Source: an uncultured Acetatifactor sp. (GTDB lineage: Bacteria; Bacillota; Clostridia; Lachnospirales; Lachnospiraceae). From it: a stretch of 64,000 nucleotides of DNA. The stretch spans positions 25,377-89,376 of the forward strand of contig CAJUAH010000014.1 in assembly GCA_910584375.1 (NCBI GenBank), read 5' to 3'. Below, piece by piece: positions 34,119 through 42,689 of the stretch. A program made the position numbers and the translations under genes. How positions within the stretch are numbered: the stretch's first letter is position 1; every line of letters begins with the position of its first letter. The notes below the pieces were generated by a model. It did no database searches, had not been told where the DNA came from, and saw nothing but the letters and a program-made list of their open reading frames with translations.

Positions 34119-34823
34119 ATGGACAAAAATATTGTAATCTACAACAACAATACGGGGATTACGGCATCCCTGCGGCCGCTTTTGAGAGGAGAGAATATCA
34201 GGCTGCTGACGGCGGAAAGCAAAAAGCAGCTGCGTCAGATCATAGCGGCAGAACAGATTCATTTGTTGATCACAGATGTGGTGTGGTCCGATCAGGAGCA
34301 GGACATCACGGAAGGGCTGGAAACGCTGCAGCAGATCCGTCAGATGAGCAGTCTGCCGATTATCGTGGTATCTTCCCGGGATGATGAAACCAGCAAGATA
34401 TTGGCGCTGAACGCAGGAGCGGACGACTATGTGGTCAGCGGGTGCAATCCCCTGGAACTGCTGGCCAGGATCAAGTCCCAGCTGCGGCGCTATACCCAGT
34501 TGGTGAATGTATGTGCCAATATAGATAAGATCTATCAGGTGGACGATCTGATGATCGACGACAATACCAGGCAGGTTTTTGTGGATCAAAAGGAGGTCAG
34601 ACTGACTCCCATTGAATATAAGATCTTAAAACTGCTGGTGCAGGAGAGGGGAAGGGTACTGTCCATTTCCCAGATATATGAGGCGATATGGCATATGCAG
34701 GCCATCGGAGCTGACAATACCATCGCCGTGCATATCCGCCACATCCGGGAGAAGATTGAGCGCAATCCCAAGGAGCCCAGATACCTGAAAGTGGTGTGGG
34801 GCACGGGATATAAAGTGGGGTAA
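34119..34823 (+). CDS. Orphan OmpR-family regulator with degenerate receiver
   Basis: 234-residue response-regulator-like protein without a neighbouring kinase. The receiver keeps Asp53 (LLITDVVW) but has lost other conserved residues: the acidic pocket is Asn-rich (IVIYNNNTG instead of IVDDE), and the invariant Lys is Ser107 (DDYVVSGCNP instead of KPFNP). Phosphorylation by the normal mechanism is therefore doubtful. The winged-helix domain is intact (LTPIEYKILKLLVQERGRV; HIRHIREKIE; GTGYKVG). It may act constitutively or respond to another input. ATG 34119 is preferred; AGGAAGG lies 12 nt upstream. Confidence 0.88.
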   Translation: MDKNIVIYNNNTGITASLRPLLRGENIRLLTAESKKQLRQIIAAEQIHLLITDVVWSDQEQDITEGLETLQQIRQMSSLPIIVVSSRDDETSKILALNAGADDYVVSGCNPLELLARIKSQLRRYTQLVNVCANIDKIYQVDDLMIDDNTRQVFVDQKEVRLTPIEYKILKLLVQERGRVLSISQIYEAIWHMQAIGADNTIAVHIRHIREKIERNPKEPRYLKVVWGTGYKVG

Positions 34824-34911
34824 GAGGTAATACTGAAAATGATCCCGCTGCGGGCGGCATCTCGCCGAGGCGGCATCCGTACCGAGGGGCGGGAAGGAGG
34901 AGTGACAGCAC

Positions 34912-36366
34912 ATGGGTGTCTTATCGGGACTGAAACCGGAAAAGGTGTTTACTTATTTTGAGGAGATTGCCCGGATTCCTCACGGATCCGGCAATGTGGA
35001 GGCAATCAGCGATTATCTGGCGGGTTTTGCCAGAGAGAGAGGACTGTATTATATTCAGGACGAGGTCAAGAATGTGATCATCGTCAAGGAGGCCAGTCCG
35101 GGGTATGAGCAGGAGCCTGCGCTGATCCTGCAGGGTCATATGGATATGGTGGCTGTGCATAAGCCGGAGCTTACGATTGATATGACCCGCGAACCGCTGA
35201 AACTGGCGGTGGAGGGGGATCGCATCTATGCCGAGGGAACCAGCCTGGGGGGAGACGACGGCATAGCCGTGGCCTATGCCCTGGCCCTGCTGGATGACGA
35301 TACGTTGCGGCATCCCCGTCTGGAGGTGGTGATCACCGTGGATGAGGAAGTGGGAATGGACGGAGCCAGGGCCATAGACCTGTCCATGCTGCAGGGGCAC
35401 AGGCTGCTGAATCTGGATTCTGAGGAAGAGGGAATATTTTTGACGAGCTGCGCAGGAGGGGCAAGGATTCGCTGCGCCGTCGATCTGTCAAAGCAGTGCC
35501 GGGAGATGACGGGCGAGATCTATGAGCTGACGGTGGGAGGCTTGCAGGGCGGCCATTCCGGCGCCGAGATCCACAAGGAGCGGGGCAATTCCAATCTGCT
35601 GATGGCCCGATTGCTGCAAAAGCTGGCGGGGAGTATCAGAGCGGGACTTTGCGGCTGCGAGGGCGGATTGGCGGATAATGCCATTCCACGGGTGACGAAA
35701 GCCCGTGTGCTGGTGGAAAAAGAGGACGAGGCAGATTTCAGGGATTTGGTTGCCCGGTATGACGCGGTGCTGCGAGACGAGCTGGCTACCAAGGATCCGG
35801 AGGTATCTGTCACGGCGGCGTCTCAGGGAACGGGCATGGAGCGGTGTCTGACCGGGGACGGGCTGCGGCGGGCGGCGGACTATCTGTACAGCCTGCCCTG
35901 CGGCGTACAGGCCATGAGCGCGGATGTGCCCGGACTGGTGGAGACCTCTTTGAATCTGGGGATTTTGAAAGTCTGCGACGGAATAGTCGAGGCGGAATTC
36001 TCCGTGCGTAGCTGTGTGGACAGCAGCAAGCAGGCTCTGCTGGATAAAGTGCAGGCATTGACCGCTCTGGCAGGCGGGCGCTGTGAGGTCACCGGGGATT
36101 ATCCCGGCTGGGCCTACCGGGTGGATTCCCCTCTGCGGGATAAGATGATCGCTCTGTATGAGGAGATGTACGGCGAGAAACCCCGGGTCGAGGCGATCCA
36201 TGCCGGTCTGGAGTGCGGCATTCTGGCCTCCAAGATCTCGGATCTGGACGGCATTTCCTTTGGGCCGAATATGTATGATATTCACACTACGGAGGAGACT
36301 TTGAGCATATCCTCCACGCAGCGGGTGTGGGAGTACTTGGTGCGGCTCCTGGAGACGAAGGGCTGA
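34912..36366 (+). CDS. pepD: Aminoacyl-histidine dipeptidase (M20C)
   Basis: Zinc dipeptidase of 484 residues that cleaves X-His and other dipeptides in the cytoplasm. Metal-site motifs: LQGHMDMVAVH (His and Asp), LGGDDGIAVAYAL, VDEEVGMDGA (Glu-Glu) and LNLDSEEEG, with GGHSGAEIHKERGN in the lid region and a late His in IHTTEETLS. Length and order match PepD (peptidase D, M20C). RBS GGAAGGAGG is upstream. It stands as a single gene between the orphan regulator and the tRNA. Confidence 0.95.
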   Translation: MGVLSGLKPEKVFTYFEEIARIPHGSGNVEAISDYLAGFARERGLYYIQDEVKNVIIVKEASPGYEQEPALILQGHMDMVAVHKPELTIDMTREPLKLAVEGDRIYAEGTSLGGDDGIAVAYALALLDDDTLRHPRLEVVITVDEEVGMDGARAIDLSMLQGHRLLNLDSEEEGIFLTSCAGGARIRCAVDLSKQCREMTGEIYELTVGGLQGGHSGAEIHKERGNSNLLMARLLQKLAGSIRAGLCGCEGGLADNAIPRVTKARVLVEKEDEADFRDLVARYDAVLRDELATKDPEVSVTAASQGTGMERCLTGDGLRRAADYLYSLPCGVQAMSADVPGLVETSLNLGILKVCDGIVEAEFSVRSCVDSSKQALLDKVQALTALAGGRCEVTGDYPGWAYRVDSPLRDKMIALYEEMYGEKPRVEAIHAGLECGILASKISDLDGISFGPNMYDIHTTEETLSISSTQRVWEYLVRLLETKG

Positions 36367-36499
36367 TGGGCAGGGAGCAAAATTAGCAGAGTGGGCTCAA
36401 ACTTGACGGTGACATATTTGCCCAAGGATGACATAATATGGAAATTTTCAAGACGATATTTAGAAAATGATGGATTTTGCATAATTTTGAAAAAAGGGC

Positions 36500-36528
36500 T
36501 TGCTTTTTTTGATGTGTCAGGTTATAAT
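36500..36528 (+). promoter_or_regulatory. tRNA promoter
   Basis: TTGCTT (36500-36505), 17-bp spacer, TATAAT (36523-36528), 11 bp before the tRNA. Confidence 0.7.
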
Positions 36529-36539
36529 AGTTTTTGTTA

Positions 36540-36614
36540 CGGGGTGTGGCTCAGCTTGGTTAGAGCGCCGTCTTAGGGAGGCGGAGGTCGCGAGTTCGAA
36601 TCCCGCCACTCCGA
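36540..36614 (+). tRNA. tRNA-Pro (anticodon AGG)
   Basis: 75 nt folding as a tRNA: acceptor CGGGGTG/CACTCCG with discriminator A, D stem GCTC/GAGC, anticodon stem CCGTC/GGCGG with loop TTAGGGA (anticodon AGG, reading CCU), and T arm GCGAG-TTCGAAT-CCCGC. The T stem has one A-C mismatch (A52-C62). CCA is not encoded. The common bacterial form has TGG; A34 outside tRNA-Arg is uncommon in bacteria. Confidence 0.88.
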
Positions 36615-36620
36615 TATATT

Positions 36621-36670
36621 GAAACTGTCAGGGTATTGCATTCGCTTTGAACCTGGCAGTTTCTTTTTTG
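36621..36670 (+). terminator. Terminator after tRNA-Pro
   Basis: GAAACTGTCAGG (36621-36632) pairs with CCTGGCAGTTTC (36652-36663), one G-U pair, then TTTTTT. Confidence 0.8.
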
Positions 36671-36840
36671 ACTGTAAAGCCAGAAGGCAATCCGCCCTAT
36701 GTACGGTCAGAAAGTAAATAAGGCCAGATACAGTTTAGTTTTGTATTCGGTAAATTGGGATGGATGAAAAGGATAAGCGGCTTGAAATTGTAATATAATT
36801 TGCTTATAATAGAGATACAAAAAATGGGAGGTGACAGCAA

Positions 36841-37362
36841 ATGGATTTAAACTTACAGATAACAGATATGGCAGGAGCAAGGCCAGAACATTCAACGGTT
36901 ATTGTTAATTTTGTGGCTGCGGTAAGAAAGCAGTTGATGAATAGTACGTGTTATGTTTTTTCTGATAATATCCAATACAGGTTTAAGACAGATGCGGGAG
37001 AAGATAAAGCAGTTATCCCGGATGCGTCTATCAACTGCCGTATTAAATCCAGACGTGGAAGTTCTTTTATTGAAGCTCCCCGTTTTGTAATGGAGGTTTT
37101 ATCGGATTCAACAGAAGAGTATGACCGTGGTGAAAAAAAAGAGCTGTATAGACAACAGGAGATTGATGAATACTGGATCGTAGACTGGCGAAGAAAGCAG
37201 GTCGAGATATACAATCTGGATTATGACCAGGACGGGTCACCGCAATATTATTTATGGGAGACTATTACAGAAAGAAACAAAGAAGAATTGAAAATTGTTC
37301 ACTTTCCGAATCTGAAAATCACTTTTGATGACCTGTTTGCGGAAGTGGATATAGATTATTAG
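36841..37362 (+). CDS. Uma2-family (DUF820) PDDEXK nuclease-like protein
   Basis: 173-residue stand-alone member of the Uma2 family. Active-site-like residues are seen as AVIPDASIN (Asp), FVMEVLSDSTEEYD (Glu) and the following K...Y pattern (GEKKELYRQQEIDEYWIVD). Function is not established for the family; members are often found in many copies or near mobile DNA. RBS GGGAGGTGA is upstream. It follows the tRNA and opens the AT-richer accessory region. Confidence 0.85.
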   Translation: MDLNLQITDMAGARPEHSTVIVNFVAAVRKQLMNSTCYVFSDNIQYRFKTDAGEDKAVIPDASINCRIKSRRGSSFIEAPRFVMEVLSDSTEEYDRGEKKELYRQQEIDEYWIVDWRRKQVEIYNLDYDQDGSPQYYLWETITERNKEELKIVHFPNLKITFDDLFAEVDIDY

Positions 37363-37568
37363 GGAGAAACGGCAAAATCTGCTATAAAACAGATATTCAA
37401 CAATTTTTGGAAAAAATATGCATATATTTACGGTCTTGTCCATATACTGAATTAAGGGTGGGATATATTTCCAGAATTCCAACTTTTTTCCCTGAGCGCG
37501 GCACTGCGCGATACGCAGGCAGGCAGGGTTATAAAAATATAGGCGCACGGCGCGGAAAAGAGGTAAAT

Positions 37569-37808
37569 ATGGCAAGAGGACCGAGAAAAACGCTGGATGA
37601 AAAGATTGCGGCAAAGGAGGAACTGATCGAGGCTCTGATGACCCGTATTGAGTCGGAGAAACAGGAGCTGGCGGAGATGTACAGGGAGAAACGCAACATT
37701 CAACTGGAGAACATCGACAATATGTTGGAGGAATGGGCGCTGAGTCCCCAGGAGGCCGAGGAGGCTCTGCGCAGATATGTGGATCAGAGGGAAGAAGAGG
37801 CGGTGTAG
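37569..37808 (+). CDS. Small coiled-coil protein, 79 aa
   Basis: Not recognised. A highly charged, almost entirely helical protein (DEKIAAKEELIEALMTRIES; EKQELAEMYREKRNIQLENI) with basic N-terminus MARGPRKT. The start ATG 37569 has AAGAGG upstream; the longer frame from 37407 adds a non-homologous 54-residue leader. The 206 bp before it hold nothing else recognisable. Confidence 0.65.
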   Translation: MARGPRKTLDEKIAAKEELIEALMTRIESEKQELAEMYREKRNIQLENIDNMLEEWALSPQEAEEALRRYVDQREEEAV

Positions 37809-37841
37809 AGTACTTATTGCAGGAAACCGGATAGGAGAAGG

Positions 37842-37874
37842 AAAAGAGAGTGGGGTGTGACCTGCTCTTTTTTT
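37842..37874 (+). terminator. Possible terminator
   Basis: AAAAGAG (37842-37848) pairs with CTCTTTT (37865-37871) and the T run continues to 37874. The stem is short and AT-rich. Confidence 0.4.
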
Positions 37875-38063
37875 GGTGGGAGCGGATGGCAAAATTGCCA
37901 AATAAAATATTTACGGCTAAACAATTCTTTGTTAAAATATATTTTAAAAGATATATAAGCTGAATGAATACTAATGTTAGCCAGATGCCTGTACAGAAGA
38001 GTGACAGGCGTAACAAGTCGCAGATATGTATAAAACCGCGAGTGCAGGCAGAGGACGTATTGG

Positions 38064-39311
38064 ATGGGACAAGACGGGAATAAACGAGAAAAGAAAAAAA
38101 TGCTGCCGGAAGATGTGAAGACTCAGAAAAGGACAGCGGCGTCTATTCCGATAAAAGGCGCCGGGGAAGTATCATGCGCAGTGGCAAAGCGTTGCGGCGG
38201 CTGTCAGTGGATGGACAGAGATTATCAGGAGCAGTTACATGAAAAGGAAAAGCAGGTGAGAAAAATCCTGACTCCATATTGCAGGCTGGAGGGAATCGTG
38301 GGTATGGATCAGCCTTTATATTACCGGAATAAGGTACATGCGGTGTTTGGGGAGGATCAGAAACATCGGCCTGTCTCCGGTATTTATGAGGAGCGCACCC
38401 ACAGGATCGTGCCTGTGGACAGTTGCCTGATTGAGAACCAGACGGCGGATGCGATCATTGTGTCTGTCCGGGAACTGTTGCCCTCCTTTAAAATACGGCC
38501 TTATAACGAGGATACAGGGTATGGATTGCTGCGCCATGTGCTGATTCGTACAGGACGGATCTCTGGGCAGATTATGGTGGTGCTGGTGCTGACATCGCCC
38601 ATATTGCCGTCCAAGAACAATTTTGTTAAGGCATTGCTGAAACGCCATCCGGAGATTACTACCATTGTGGTCAATGTAAATTACCGCAGTACCAGTATGG
38701 TTCTGGGTGAAAAGGAACAGGTGATTTACGGTAAGGGTTATATAGAGGATATGCTGTGCGGTAAAACTTTTCGGATATCACCCAAGTCGTTTTATCAGGT
38801 CAATCCGGTGCAGACGGAAACACTGTACACAAAAGCTATGGAATATGCCGCTCTGACAGGCTGCGAGACGGTGGTAGACGCGTACTGCGGCACGGGCACT
38901 ATCGGAATCATCGCCAGTGACAAGGCAAAACAGGTGATCGGTGTGGAATTGAATGCCGATGCGGTGAGGGACGCCCGGTGTAATGCCAAGATAAATCAGG
39001 TGAGGAATATCCGGTTCTATCAAAACGATGCAGGACGGTTCCTGCTGGAGATGGTCTCCCAGGGTGTCAAGGTAGATGTTGTCCTTATGGATCCGCCCCG
39101 CAACGGCAGCAGCGAGGAGTTCCTGGAGGCTGTGGCTCATATGGCGCCGGGGAAGGTGGTGTATATCTCATGCAATCCGGAGACTTTGGGGAGGGATATG
39201 AAATATTTGACAGGGAGGGGATATAAAGCGGAGAAGGCGGTGGCGGTGGATATGTTTCCATTTACGGGGCATGTGGAAAGTGTCGTATTGATATCAAAAG
39301 TCGAGAAGTAG
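38064..39311 (+). CDS. 23S rRNA (uracil-C5)-methyltransferase, RlmD/RumA type
   Basis: SAM-dependent RNA m5U methyltransferase of 415 residues. The iron-sulfur motif is complete: Cys38-x5-Cys44-xx-Cys47 (CAVAKRCGGCQW) plus a fourth Cys in PVDSCLIENQ. SAM binding is seen in DAYCGTGTIG, the catalytic nucleophile is Cys370 (YISCNPETL), and MDPPRNGS is present. The usual N-terminal TRAM domain is missing, replaced by a Lys-rich leader (KREKKKMLPEDVKTQKR). Target uracil (1939 or 747) cannot be decided from sequence alone. Confidence 0.92.
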   Translation: MGQDGNKREKKKMLPEDVKTQKRTAASIPIKGAGEVSCAVAKRCGGCQWMDRDYQEQLHEKEKQVRKILTPYCRLEGIVGMDQPLYYRNKVHAVFGEDQKHRPVSGIYEERTHRIVPVDSCLIENQTADAIIVSVRELLPSFKIRPYNEDTGYGLLRHVLIRTGRISGQIMVVLVLTSPILPSKNNFVKALLKRHPEITTIVVNVNYRSTSMVLGEKEQVIYGKGYIEDMLCGKTFRISPKSFYQVNPVQTETLYTKAMEYAALTGCETVVDAYCGTGTIGIIASDKAKQVIGVELNADAVRDARCNAKINQVRNIRFYQNDAGRFLLEMVSQGVKVDVVLMDPPRNGSSEEFLEAVAHMAPGKVVYISCNPETLGRDMKYLTGRGYKAEKAVAVDMFPFTGHVESVVLISKVEK

Positions 39312-39537
39312 ACATGCTGAAAAGGCTTGAAATCAAGGGATTTTCAAAAATAAAGTGTGATTTTTGGTTGCATCAAGTTGGCGAAAATTCTTGTAAAATC
39401 AAGCTGTGGGAACATATTCATCCGAAGAGTTGAGTTGATGGAATAGATATTGGGTATGCTACGCAGACAGGATTGTTGAATTTACTAATTACTATTTGGT
39501 ATTACACGTTTATGCTAATTAGTCGGAAGATGGGAGG

Positions 39538-40032
39538 ATGGTAAAATATGCAGGAAAACTCAAAAATACATTTTATACCTCCGGTGCCAAAACGAGAAAA
39601 CGTGTTGGTATTTACTGCCGTGTAAGTACAAATTCGGCGGAGCAATTTCAAAGCCTGACTGCTCAAGTATCTCATCTAACAAGACTTACGGCAGTTATGC
39701 CACAATGGTTGCTGTCAGATGTTTATATAGATGTTGCGACAAGTAAAACGGGGTCGTTACGCAAAGAGTTTAATCGAATGTCAGATGACTGCCGATCAAA
39801 TAAACTGGAAATAGTTCTTACTAAAAGCATTAGTAGGTTTGGAAAAGATACTGTTGAAATTTTAGACGCACTACATCAATTGAAGCAACTTGGTGTAAGA
39901 GTGATATTTGAGCAGGAAGAACTGGATACAGCAAATATGGATAGTGATTTAATGATTTCGATTATTGAATGTCTTGCGCAGGCGGAAAACGAATCAAGAA
40001 GTGATAATATGAAATGGGGCATTAAGCAATGA
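39538..40032 (+). pseudogene. Serine recombinase, catalytic domain only (truncated)
   Basis: 164 residues covering only the resolvase catalytic domain of a large serine recombinase: RVGIYCRVST (catalytic Ser), TKSISRFGKDTVEILDAL and LAQAENESRSDNMKWGI. The ~350-residue recombinase and zinc-ribbon DNA-binding parts are gone. Just after the stop, HsdM coding sequence begins, so recombinase and methylase fragments meet at a deletion or insertion joint near 40030-40062. It probably cannot recombine DNA by itself. Confidence 0.85.
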
Positions 40033-40061
40033 GCAGCATCAGGAACTTCAAAACTGTATGA

Positions 40062-40676
40062 CAGGAAATCCCACCTGCGGGCAATGCCAACTATGCATGG
40101 ATTCAGCACATGATCCATCATCTCGCACCGGGCGGAAAAATCGGTCTGGTGCTTGCGAACGGAGCCCTTTCCACGCAGTCCAGCGGCGAAGGTGAAATCC
40201 GCAAAAAGATCATAGAGGACGATTTGATCGAGGGCATCATTGCCATGCCGACACAGCTTTTCTATAGTGTAACCATCCCGGTTACACTGTGGTTTATCAC
40301 AAAGGGCAAGAAACAGAAAGGCAAGACGCTCTTTATCGATGCCCGAAAGATGGGTCACATGGTCGACAGAAAGCACAGGGATTTCTCCGATGAAGATATT
40401 CAGAAACTGGCGGATACCTTTGCGGCATTCCAGGACGGAACGCTTGAGGATGTAAAGGGATTCTGTTCTGTAGCCGCCTTGCAGGACATTGCAAAGCAGG
40501 ATTATATCCTGACACCGGGACGCTATGTGGGTATCGAGGAGCAGGAAGATGACGGCGAGCCGTTTGAAGAAAAAATGGCTCGGTTTACGTCAGAGCTATC
40601 TGATATGTTCGCTAAGTCTCATGAACTGGAGGACGAGATCAGGAGAAAGCTGGGGGCGATTGGGTATGAAATTTGA
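40062..40676 (+). pseudogene. hsdM: Type I restriction methylase HsdM, C-terminal fragment
   Basis: From PPAGNANYAWIQHMIHHLAP the frame reads as the C-terminal ~200 residues of HsdM (KIGLVLANGALSTQSSGEGE; IIAMPTQLFYSVTIPVTLWF; ILTPGRYVGIEEQEDDGEPF). The N-terminal domain, SAM-binding motif and NPPF motif are absent; an in-frame stop lies directly upstream (40059). ATG 40110 could still start a 188-aa peptide but would be catalytically dead. The end overlaps the hsdS start by 11 nt (40666-40676), the native operon arrangement. No hsdR is in the window. Confidence 0.87.
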
Positions 40677-41241
40677 TGAGAGCTCACTCTACAACATAAA
40701 ATCAGATCTTGATGGCATCAGATGTTCATTATTTGATCTTGCTGCTTGGAAGAATGGCCTTGCATTTAAGAAGATAGATTTTTCAGAGACAGGCCGACCG
40801 GTGATCAAGATAGCAGAATTGAATAACGGGATTAGTTCCAATACATCTTTTACTCAAGGCGATTACGGCGAAGATGTTTATATCCGGCGGGATGACCTTT
40901 TGTTTTATTGGTCTGGGAATCCCCAAACATCAATAGATGTATTCCGTTATCGTCTACAGGATGGTTGGCTAAATCAGCACATTTTTAAGGTGACGGCAAA
41001 TGAAGAATTTGTCACCAAGGATTTTCTTTACTATGTTTTGAAATATTTAAAACCTCATTTTTCACAAATAGCGGCGAATAAGCAAACGACAGGATTGGGA
41101 CATGTTACGATTGCAGATTTAAAACGCATGAGTTTAGTGGTTCCCTTAAAGGAGGTGCAAGAGCAGATTGTTTTGGTTTTGAAAGCTATTGATGACAAGA
41201 TCGAAGTGAATAAGAATATAAACGATAATTTAGCGCCTTAG
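40666..41241 (+). CDS. hsdS: Type I specificity subunit HsdS, first half (TRD1), in the truncated phase
   Basis: Starting at ATG 40666 inside the end of hsdM, 191 residues give the first target-recognition domain (DLAAWKNGLAFKKIDFSETG; GLGHVTIADLKRMSLVVPLK) and the central coiled coil (EQIVLVLKAIDDKIEVNKNI). The frame runs across a 16-bp repeat (41218-41233) and stops three codons later (NDNLAP). The missing second half lies inverted just downstream. In this orientation the product is a half-size S subunit. With hsdM truncated the complex is probably inactive unless other subunits are encoded elsewhere. Confidence 0.85.
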   Translation: MKFDESSLYNIKSDLDGIRCSLFDLAAWKNGLAFKKIDFSETGRPVIKIAELNNGISSNTSFTQGDYGEDVYIRRDDLLFYWSGNPQTSIDVFRYRLQDGWLNQHIFKVTANEEFVTKDFLYYVLKYLKPHFSQIAANKQTTGLGHVTIADLKRMSLVVPLKEVQEQIVLVLKAIDDKIEVNKNINDNLAP

Positions 41242-41975
41242 AGGTCGAGTTCTGAGACATCTAATTCGCCAGACATTAGCTTTGGCAAAAGAGCATCACG
41301 AAGCATAGCAAGTTTCATATTTTGAGCACAGTTTGTGAAAATGGTTGTAAATATAGGCTGAACCCACTTGCAGAATTCCTGCACGCGAGGATGAGCGGGA
41401 TGATATATCCATAGTTCATTTACGTTTTGTTGGTTGATTCCCGGGATAGCAGCCTTTCCGCCATTATTTGCGAGCCAGTGATATGGATAATCAGTCTGCA
41501 TATACAAATATGCAAATTCGTTATATCCATGATCATTGAAGTCAAGCTTAAATACATGCTCGTTGATATAGAATTCCTCATAAGGGAATCCTTCTCCGAA
41601 CATGGAAAAATGCGGTATAAATGTTCCAGGTTTACCGCCGTCTTTATACAGGAGAAGTTCATAGCCTTCGATTTTGCCTTTTTTCATTGTCTGTGCAAAT
41701 TCACGAGGAATGTATTTAGCAGAGGATGAGTCGAATACTCCTAATTCTTTCACATTCTCTGCACCGACACTGGGTATACCTTTCGAAACAGCACCGCCCT
41801 TGGGACGTTTGCCAGTTTCCAAGACATGAGGAAGATCCTGTATTTGAACCATTTTAAGAGAACTCGGCACTTTAAAGCCTGTTGGAGCTTCAATCATAGG
41901 TTCATCAAAAGGAGCAAAATCGACAAACCAAGACTTGAATATAGTCTTCGCTTGCTGCTCTAAATTATCGTTTAT
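41218..41975. repeat. Invertible hsdS segment bounded by 16-bp inverted repeats
   Basis: ATAAACGATAATTTAG at 41218-41233 is repeated in inverse orientation at 41960-41975. Both copies code INDNL in the hsdS frame. Flipping the 758-bp segment joins TRD1 (184 residues to the repeat) in frame with TRD2 (245 residues including the repeat), giving a normal ~429-residue HsdS with its stop just before the right repeat. This is the layout of a phase-variable specificity gene. Confidence 0.8.
41238..41975 (-). pseudogene. hsdS: HsdS second half (TRD2), inverted and without a start
   Basis: On the minus strand the frame from the repeat reads INDNLEQQAKTIFKSWFVDF, the classical end of the central HsdS coiled coil, then TRD2 (VLETGKRPKGGAVSKGIPSV; LWIYHPAHPRVQEFCKWVQP) and the distal conserved helix (AMLRDALLPKLMSGELDVSE), with TAA at 41238-41240. 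Sequence upstream of the repeat on this strand (to 42068) is not HsdS-like and overlaps mntA. It becomes expressed only if the segment inverts. Confidence 0.82.
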
Positions 41976-42008
41976 CAGTAATAATAAATATGAAAGGAAA
42001 CTGATAAC

Positions 42009-42311
42009 ATGAACGATCGCATATTCACAATTCAAGATATAAAGGCTTTGGTTTCGCCGATTGCTCAAAAATACAAAGTTCGGGAAATATATCTATTCGG
42101 TTCTTACGCAAGAGGTGAAGCTAACGAAAACAGCGATATCGATTTTTTAGTGTTTGGCGGAGAAAATTTCAAGCTTACTATGATTTTTTCGCTTGCTGAG
42201 GAGTTGCGAGATGTGCTGAAAAAGGACGTCGATGTGTTTGAAATAAATGAAATCAACAGGGACAGCGATTTTTACCACACTATCATGAAAGAGAGGCTGC
42301 TTGTGGTATGA
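42009..42311 (+). CDS. mntA: MntA-type nucleotidyltransferase antitoxin
   Basis: 100-residue minimal nucleotidyltransferase with the full GSX10DXD motif (GSYARGEANENSDID). In characterised MntA/HepT pairs this enzyme adds AMP to the HEPN ribonuclease and so neutralises it. Its stop overlaps the start of the HEPN gene (ATGA, 42308-42311). RBS GAAAGGAAA is upstream, directly right of the hsdS inverted repeat. Confidence 0.88.
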   Translation: MNDRIFTIQDIKALVSPIAQKYKVREIYLFGSYARGEANENSDIDFLVFGGENFKLTMIFSLAEELRDVLKKDVDVFEINEINRDSDFYHTIMKERLLVV

Positions 42312-42643
42312 AATATTCCGATGAACAGCGCATTAAGAAAATCTATGAAAACGCTGTAAAGCTGCATGAGTATATTGTGAGCAACAGTGTCAAAAAGGAA
42401 GATTTATTGAAAGATGTTCCTTTGCAGTGGCTTGTCACAACGCCACTCTACAACATAGGCGAACATGTCTATAACCTATCCAGCGAATATAAAAAAGAGC
42501 ATGGAGAAATTCAATGGACGATGATATCCGGGCTTCGGCATCGTCTGGTTCATGATTACGAGGGTACGAATTGGAATATTATCGCCGATGTTGTGTTCGA
42601 AGAATTGCCAATCCTGATTGAGGAACTGAAAAATCTTGTATAA
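42308..42643 (+). CDS. hepT: HepT-like HEPN ribonuclease toxin
   Basis: 111-residue HEPN protein with the RX4HXY catalytic motif (RHRLVHDY, Arg77, His82, Tyr84), as in HepT toxins that cleave RNA as dimers. It forms a toxin-antitoxin pair with the upstream MNT protein. A possible role is abortive defence or stabilisation of this restriction-gene region. Confidence 0.88.
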   Translation: MKYSDEQRIKKIYENAVKLHEYIVSNSVKKEDLLKDVPLQWLVTTPLYNIGEHVYNLSSEYKKEHGEIQWTMISGLRHRLVHDYEGTNWNIIADVVFEELPILIEELKNLV

Positions 42644-42689
42644 TAGCTAAATACTCCTACCAACGGCGGGAGTTAAAATACGGGAACTG

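Noticed and set aside
36540..36614. tRNA-Pro as attachment site of the accessory region that follows
   Set aside because: I looked for a repeat of the tRNA 3' end (CGAATCCCGCCACTCCG) further along and saw none, and no integrase is near it.
39538..40032. Serine recombinase as the hsdS invertase
   Set aside because: It has lost its DNA-binding domains and is of the large (integrase-like) type, so it is unlikely to act on the 16-bp repeats.
41976..42068. Extra N-terminus of the minus-strand HsdS frame (MSNRRNQSLYIL...)
   Set aside because: It is not HsdS-like, overlaps the mntA start and lies outside the inverted repeat; it is only an open frame.
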